A stretch of 10,155 nt of DNA from an uncultured Brevinema sp. GTDB taxonomy: Bacteria > Spirochaetota > Brevinematia > Brevinematales > Brevinemataceae. The DNA is taken from contig CAMRBT010000042.1 of the NCBI GenBank assembly GCA_947040475.1, positions 1 to 10,155 of the forward strand. The letters are read 5' to 3'. The notes beneath the pieces are model-generated. The model searched no databases, had not been told where the DNA came from, and saw only the letters and a program-made list of their open reading frames with translations. The translations under genes were made by a program, and so were the position numbers. Shown one piece after another: positions 6,160-10,155 of the stretch. Each line of letters opens with the position of its first letter. Positions within the stretch are counted from its first letter, which is position 1.

Positions 6160-7644
6160 CTATAATGAATATCTCAAAATTTGTTCCGAATCGATATTAA
6201 TATTATTCATTGTTTTAACAATAGTGCCTCGATTAAAGATGGCTATTCTATCACTTAATTTTAATATTTCTGGTAATTCAGAAGAAATAAGAATTATTGA
6301 AACTCCGTTATCAGATAACGCTTTTATTTTTTCATGAATCTCGTATTTTGCATTAACATCTACACCTTTTGTTGGTTCATCAATAATTAAAATTTGAGGG
6401 TCACTCACTATACACTTTGCAAACAAAACTTTTTGTTGATTTCCCCCACTTAATGTCCCTACAACTTTATTAATATCATTAGGTCTAACATTCATTAGAT
6501 CAACATATTTTTGAGCAAATATTCTGGACTTAGAAAAATCTAAACCATTTAATACAGAGGTAAAGCGATCTAGTATACATGAAATCACATTACTCAATAT
6601 AGTGAAATCTAGATACAAGCCTAAATTTTTTCTATCTTCTGATAAATATGCTATTTTATTCTGTAAAGCGTCATAAGGGTTTTTAATATTAACTTTACTA
6701 TTCATTAAAAATATTTCTCCGCTATCTCTTGGATATTCTCCTATAATTGACTTTATAAACTCTGTCCTACCAGCACCTATTAGACCAAACATACCAAGGA
6801 TCTCACCTTTTTTAAGATCAATACTAATATCTTTAAGAAAACCACCACTAAGAGATTTAACAGATAAAACAGCCTCTGTCAAATCCAACTTTCTAGAATA
6901 AAATTCATTTTGTTGGATTTCTCTACCAACCATTGCTGAGATAATATCATTTTCATTAGTATCCTGTATATTTTTAGTGAAAATTAATTCTCCATCTCTT
7001 AATACAGAAACACGATCTGATAATTCTATGATTTCAGGAATTTTATGAGAAATAAAAATAAAACTAACCCCTAAAATAGCAAAATCTTTAACATATCTAA
7101 ATAGTAAATCTATTTCTTTTTTGGATAAAGAAGAAGTAGGCTCATCTAAAATAATAATTTTACTATTAAAAAATAATGCTTTAAATATTTCTAACATCTG
7201 TTTCACACCTATATTTAATTGTGAAATTGGAGTATAAGGTTCTATAAAGAAATCTGCTTGTCTTAAGAAATTTGATAGTTTTGCATGCATTTTGTCCCAA
7301 TCCAAAATCCCTAGAGAATTTTTTATTTCTCGATTGATAAAAAAATTCTCCAAAACAGTCAAATTATCACAAAAACTAAGTTCTTGATAAACAATATTGA
7401 TTCCTTTGGACATAGCTTCCAAAGAATTGTGGAAGGAAACTTGTTGATTTTGTAAAGAAATAACTCCATTATCATAATTAGTGTTTCCAGAGATGATTTT
7501 CATCATTGTAGATTTTCCTGCCCCATTTTCTCCAATGATAGAATGTATCTCACCTGGATATAGATCAAAATCAATTTTTTTAAGAACCAGATTTTTGTCA
7601 TAAGATTTACTAATGTTTTTCAATTCCAGTATTTTATTTTTCAT
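6160..7644 (-). CDS. Double-domain sugar ABC transporter ATPase (RbsA/MglA type)
   Basis: Cytoplasmic ATPase that powers sugar import. Two nucleotide-binding domains lie in one 494-residue chain, the usual length. Domain 1: Walker A GENGAGKST (38-46), Q-loop near 87, signature LNIGVKQ (143-149), Walker B ILDEPTSSL (165-173), switch His at 200. Domain 2: degenerate Walker A GLIGAGRTE (287-295, no P-loop Lys, normal for this family), SEDRK (335-339), canonical signature LSGGNQQ (398-404), Walker B ILIIDEPTKGVDV (418-430), and Ser at the switch position (near 454-455). The first signature carries Val-Lys where RbsA/MglA proteins commonly have Gln-Gln or Asp-Gln, a mild variation. Its ATG overlaps the TGA of the first permease in an ATGA, so translation is coupled. 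AAGGAAA precedes the start. It serves both permeases. Confidence 0.95.
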   Translation of the reverse strand: MKNKILELKNISKSYDKNLVLKKIDFDLYPGEIHSIIGENGAGKSTMMKIISGNTNYDNGVISLQNQQVSFHNSLEAMSKGINIVYQELSFCDNLTVLENFFINREIKNSLGILDWDKMHAKLSNFLRQADFFIEPYTPISQLNIGVKQMLEIFKALFFNSKIIILDEPTSSLSKKEIDLLFRYVKDFAILGVSFIFISHKIPEIIELSDRVSVLRDGELIFTKNIQDTNENDIISAMVGREIQQNEFYSRKLDLTEAVLSVKSLSGGFLKDISIDLKKGEILGMFGLIGAGRTEFIKSIIGEYPRDSGEIFLMNSKVNIKNPYDALQNKIAYLSEDRKNLGLYLDFTILSNVISCILDRFTSVLNGLDFSKSRIFAQKYVDLMNVRPNDINKVVGTLSGGNQQKVLFAKCIVSDPQILIIDEPTKGVDVNAKYEIHEKIKALSDNGVSIILISSELPEILKLSDRIAIFNRGTIVKTMNNINIDSEQILRYSL

Positions 7645-8612
7645 GATCTTTTCCTTTTCGTAAAATATTGATTGTTTATATAATCAAAAATAATAGTAAG
7701 TAATAATATTGCTCCTATTATAGATTGTTGCCAACTAGGAGAACCATTTAATAGAACAAATCCATTTGAAACTAGAGCTAATAATAAAACTCCCAGTGCT
7801 GAACCTATCATTGAACCTTTACCTCCAGACATCACACATCCCCCGAGTACAGCAGCTGCAATAGCTCTCATTTCAGCCCCTATCGAATAATTAGCAAATC
7901 CTATTTTTGTATTTGAAAGAATAAAAATAGCAGATATACAAGTCAAACAAGCACTTAAAATATATACAAATATAATCATATAAGAAGTTCTAATACCACT
8001 CAAGCGAGCTACATTTTCATTTTGACCTATATAAAACAATTGATAAAAATTCTTATTATAAACAAGTAAAAAATGTAAAACAAGAACTATTATGATAGCA
8101 AATATAAGTAATACGGGAATAGATACAGTATTTGTAATAGCAATTTCTGCCCTACTAGTAGCTGTGAACCAGTTCACTTGTGATGCAAAAGATATCTGTC
8201 TGCCTTTAGTAGCAACTATAGCTATTCCCCGTACTACAGACATAGTAGCTAGAGTAACTAAGAAAGGGGCTATTTTTAATTTGCTTACTAAAAATCCATT
8301 ACAGAAACCTATAAAGGCTGCAACACTCATACCAAGAATTAACGAAATACTTATAGGTATACTATTTTTTAACAAACTTGCCATAATAATAGAGGTTAAT
8401 CCAACAACGGCACCAACGGATAAATCTATACCTCCAATCACAAGGACAAATGTCATTGCACTAGCTAATAAAAGATCATATATCATAAGAGATAAAACAG
8501 CCTTGATATTTGACCATTGATAAAAAACATCGCCTTTAAGTATGATTAGCAGAACGATGATAATCATATTAAGTAACAATAGAATTGTTGATCTTGATAA
8601 TCCTTGTTTCAT
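7641..8612 (-). CDS. Sugar ABC transporter permease, RbsC family (first of two)
   Basis: Inner-membrane channel subunit, 323 residues with about eight to ten hydrophobic segments. It carries the family signature GGIDLSVGAVVGL (60-72), the ATPase-contact loop YIGQNENVARLSGI (194-207), and the conserved segment AIAAAVLGGCVMSGGKGS (250-267). The short basic C-terminus (Lys-Arg rich, 319-322) suggests a cytoplasmic end. The ribosome site AGGAG overlaps the end of the dehydrogenase gene, whose TAG is 9 bases upstream, and the stop overlaps the ATPase start by four bases. Layout permease, ATPase, permease, binding protein is that of a carbohydrate uptake importer with a heterodimeric pore. Substrate is unknown. 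Confidence 0.93.
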   Translation of the reverse strand: MKQGLSRSTILLLLNMIIIVLLIILKGDVFYQWSNIKAVLSLMIYDLLLASAMTFVLVIGGIDLSVGAVVGLTSIIMASLLKNSIPISISLILGMSVAAFIGFCNGFLVSKLKIAPFLVTLATMSVVRGIAIVATKGRQISFASQVNWFTATSRAEIAITNTVSIPVLLIFAIIIVLVLHFLLVYNKNFYQLFYIGQNENVARLSGIRTSYMIIFVYILSACLTCISAIFILSNTKIGFANYSIGAEMRAIAAAVLGGCVMSGGKGSMIGSALGVLLLALVSNGFVLLNGSPSWQQSIIGAILLLTIIFDYINNQYFTKRKRS

Positions 8613-8621
8613 AAGATGCTC

Positions 8622-9788
8622 CTAGATTCTACGATAAGATTCTGATAATAATTCGTATATTTCTTCTAATGTAGCTATACGAGGATTTGATTTATAATCA
8701 GGTAAGTCTTGACTTCTATCTGCTATTTTTTTTATCCCTTCTTCAGTAATTCCTAGTGTTTTCATACTTATAAACAAGTTATTTGCTTTAAGAAAATCAC
8801 ATATAGTATCATATACAACTTCTTTAGGGACTATATTAGGATATTTGATTGCTAGTTCTGGATTAAATAATTTAGCAACAATGCTGAATTTTTCTTGAGC
8901 ATGACTATAGGTGAATTTGATAAATTCTGGATATAAACAAGCTAAAGATTCCCCATGAGAAATCTTATGATAATGCCCACCTATCATCATACCAATACCG
9001 TGAGGTAATGTAACACCAGCAGAAGCAATACATAATCCACTTAGGGTATCAGCCCATGCCATTTGTGTTCTAGCTTTGATATTAGAACCATCCTTAAGTA
9101 CCAATGGTAAATTTTTAACTATTCTAGCAATTGAATCCAATGCCAACATTTCTACATAAGGATTTGTGTTGTTATGAATATACGCTTCAAAGGCATGTGT
9201 AAAAGCATCAAAACCTGTATATGCTGTAATATGAGTTGGAAGTCCTATCATTAAAGTAGGATCTATTAGTGCTATTTTTGGAAAAATATTATTATTATAA
9301 ATAGCAGATTTTGTTTCTGTATCATTCTCACTAATTACAGCAACTTGTGTTACTTGTGATCCTGTACCACTAGTTGTAGGAATAGCAATAATTGGTAGTG
9401 TTTTATCAGATGGAGCTGTTTTAAAAAATAAATAATCCCAAACAGATCCTTCATGAACAGCCCCTACAGCTATAGCTTTGGCAGAATCCATACTAGACCC
9501 TCCTCCAAACCCAACTATTACATCAACTTTTTTTTCACGTGCAATATGAGCTCCTTTATCCATCAATTCCTTAGTTGGATTGGGTATAACTTCATCAAAA
9601 ATTATAATTTCTATACCTTTTTGTTGAAGATTCTTGATTGTAGTATCAAAAATAATTTGCAATCCTTGTGGAATAGGTGTAGTAACAATCATAGCTTTTG
9701 TTCCATAACGTTTGATACAATCTTCAAGTTGCTCAATAGAATTTTCTCCAAAAATAATTTCTGTTGGTTGATAATAATTAAATTTCAT
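8622..9788 (-). CDS. Iron-containing (group III) alcohol dehydrogenase
   Basis: Cytoplasmic NAD(P)(H)-dependent enzyme interconverting an alcohol and an aldehyde or ketone. The 388 residues are full length for the family. The N-terminal dinucleotide domain has VGFGGGSSMDSAKA (92-105) and PTTSGTGSQVT (137-147). The metal site is complete: D194 and H198 in GFDAFTHAFEAYI, H263 in LPHGIGM, H278 in SHGE. E. coli FucO has D196, H200, H263 and H277. The position of FucO's H267 is Met here, as in several butanol-dehydrogenase-like members. The start follows AGGAGA overlapping the stop of the zinc dehydrogenase gene 2 bases upstream, so the two are translationally coupled. In fucose or rhamnose pathways a relative reduces lactaldehyde; butanol, propanediol or sugar-alcohol substrates are equally possible. 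Class is firm, substrate open. Confidence 0.93.
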   Translation of the reverse strand: MKFNYYQPTEIIFGENSIEQLEDCIKRYGTKAMIVTTPIPQGLQIIFDTTIKNLQQKGIEIIIFDEVIPNPTKELMDKGAHIAREKKVDVIVGFGGGSSMDSAKAIAVGAVHEGSVWDYLFFKTAPSDKTLPIIAIPTTSGTGSQVTQVAVISENDTETKSAIYNNNIFPKIALIDPTLMIGLPTHITAYTGFDAFTHAFEAYIHNNTNPYVEMLALDSIARIVKNLPLVLKDGSNIKARTQMAWADTLSGLCIASAGVTLPHGIGMMIGGHYHKISHGESLACLYPEFIKFTYSHAQEKFSIVAKLFNPELAIKYPNIVPKEVVYDTICDFLKANNLFISMKTLGITEEGIKKIADRSQDLPDYKSNPRIATLEEIYELLSESYRRI

Positions 9789-9790
9789 TT

Positions 9791-10109
9791 TTATTCTCCT
9801 AATGTGATCATGACTTTCATGATTTGATCTTTTCTTTTATCTATTAAATTATAAGCGTCTGAATACTTTGAGAATTCAATATAATCTGTAAGTAATTCTT
9901 CAAGACATAGTTTTTTTTGTTCTACTAATTCTATTACTTTGACATAGTCTTCGTGTTTATACATCAATGTCCCTACAAGTGTTAGTTCTTTATCTTGTAC
10001 CAAACCCAAATCTACTGGAGGTATATTACCAAAAACGCCTACAACAACAATCATACTCCCTTTTCTTGAAAAAGAAATAGCATCCGTTATTGTGCTTTCT
10101 ACACCAACG
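9791..10109 (-). CDS. Zinc-type (MDR) alcohol dehydrogenase, C-terminal part only
   Basis: Only about the last 105 residues are present of a family usually 340-350 long. What remains is the end of the coenzyme domain (the strand VGVESTITDA, then the GSMIVVVGVFG strand-turn, PPVDLGLVQDKELTLVGT) and the C-terminal catalytic-domain segment ending MKVMITLGE, as in sorbitol, threonine or 2,3-butanediol dehydrogenase-like MDR enzymes. The zinc ligands lie in the missing N-terminal half. The gene is cut because the contig runs into sequencing adapter at 10110. An ATG-initiated frame from 10150 exists, but its first 13 residues are translated adapter and must be discarded. It is the first visible gene of the operon; the true promoter and perhaps further genes lie beyond. 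Substrate is unknown, and a sugar or polyol is suggested only by context. Confidence 0.85.
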
Positions 10110-10155
10110 AGATCGGAAGAGCACACGTCTGAACTCCAGTCACCGCTCATTATCT
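10110..10155. other. Illumina TruSeq adapter and index (artificial sequence)
   Basis: From 10110 the plus strand reads AGATCGGAAGAGC and continues as the full TruSeq adapter to 10143. Then come the 8 bases CGCTCATT (10144-10151), which I recognise as the i7 index D703, and ATCT (10152-10155), the start of the constant region after the index. Its reverse complement translates to SGDWSSDVCSSDL, a peptide known as a contamination mark in databases. The A at 10110 may be genomic or an added tail. Confidence 0.98.

Noticed and set aside
8092..8520. A 142-codon plus-strand frame
   Set aside because: It lies wholly antisense to the first permease, whose family motifs are unmistakable. It is a by-product of antisense codon bias.
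9453..9827. A 124-codon plus-strand frame
   Set aside because: Antisense to the iron dehydrogenase and the end of the zinc dehydrogenase; no family features or ribosome site.
10110..10150. Complete-looking start of the zinc dehydrogenase frame (MSGDWSS...)
   Set aside because: These codons are reverse-complemented Illumina adapter; the real gene is truncated at 10109.

Overview
This is an AT-rich bacterial window, roughly 30% GC by eye, using the standard bacterial code with TAA, TAG and TGA stops. Two genes start with short lipoprotein signal peptides ending in Val-Met-Ser-Cys or Leu-Val-Ser-Cys. That style, the base composition and strong AAGGAGG-type ribosome sites would suit a host-associated spirochaete (Brachyspira- or Brevinema-like) or a fusobacterium. 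The assignment is an inference; no marker gene is present.

The right three quarters (about 2400-10109) is one minus-strand operon for uptake and breakdown of a sugar or polyol. In transcription order it holds the 3' end of a zinc-type (MDR) alcohol dehydrogenase, an iron-type alcohol dehydrogenase, a RbsC-type permease, a double-domain RbsA/MglA-type ATPase, a second RbsC-type permease, a RbsB-type binding lipoprotein, a FucU-type sugar mutarotase and a ROK kinase of the fructokinase type. From the zinc dehydrogenase to the second permease the genes touch, overlap or lie 2-9 bases apart. A 119-base gap with its own sigma70-like promoter precedes the binding protein. The operon ends at a strong terminator at 2397-2440. 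Logically, the importer (one binding protein, one ATPase, two different permeases) brings in the substrate, the mutarotase interconverts its anomers, the kinase phosphorylates a hexose or ketose, and the dehydrogenases handle alcohol/carbonyl steps. The substrate is not fixed by the sequence.

The left quarter (1-2411) looks accessory. It has a small minus-strand lipoprotein of unknown function with its own terminator, then a 233-base element (630-862) built from nested inverted repeats. A plus-strand two-helix membrane protein of unknown function follows, with its own promoter and terminator. After it comes a gene-poor stretch with a candidate structured small RNA on the minus strand (about 1830-2074, with promoter and terminator) and decayed coding remnants (2106-2411).

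The last 46 bases (10110-10155) are not genomic. They are an Illumina TruSeq adapter followed by an 8-base index, so the contig ends artificially inside the zinc dehydrogenase gene. The apparent start of that open frame is translated adapter.
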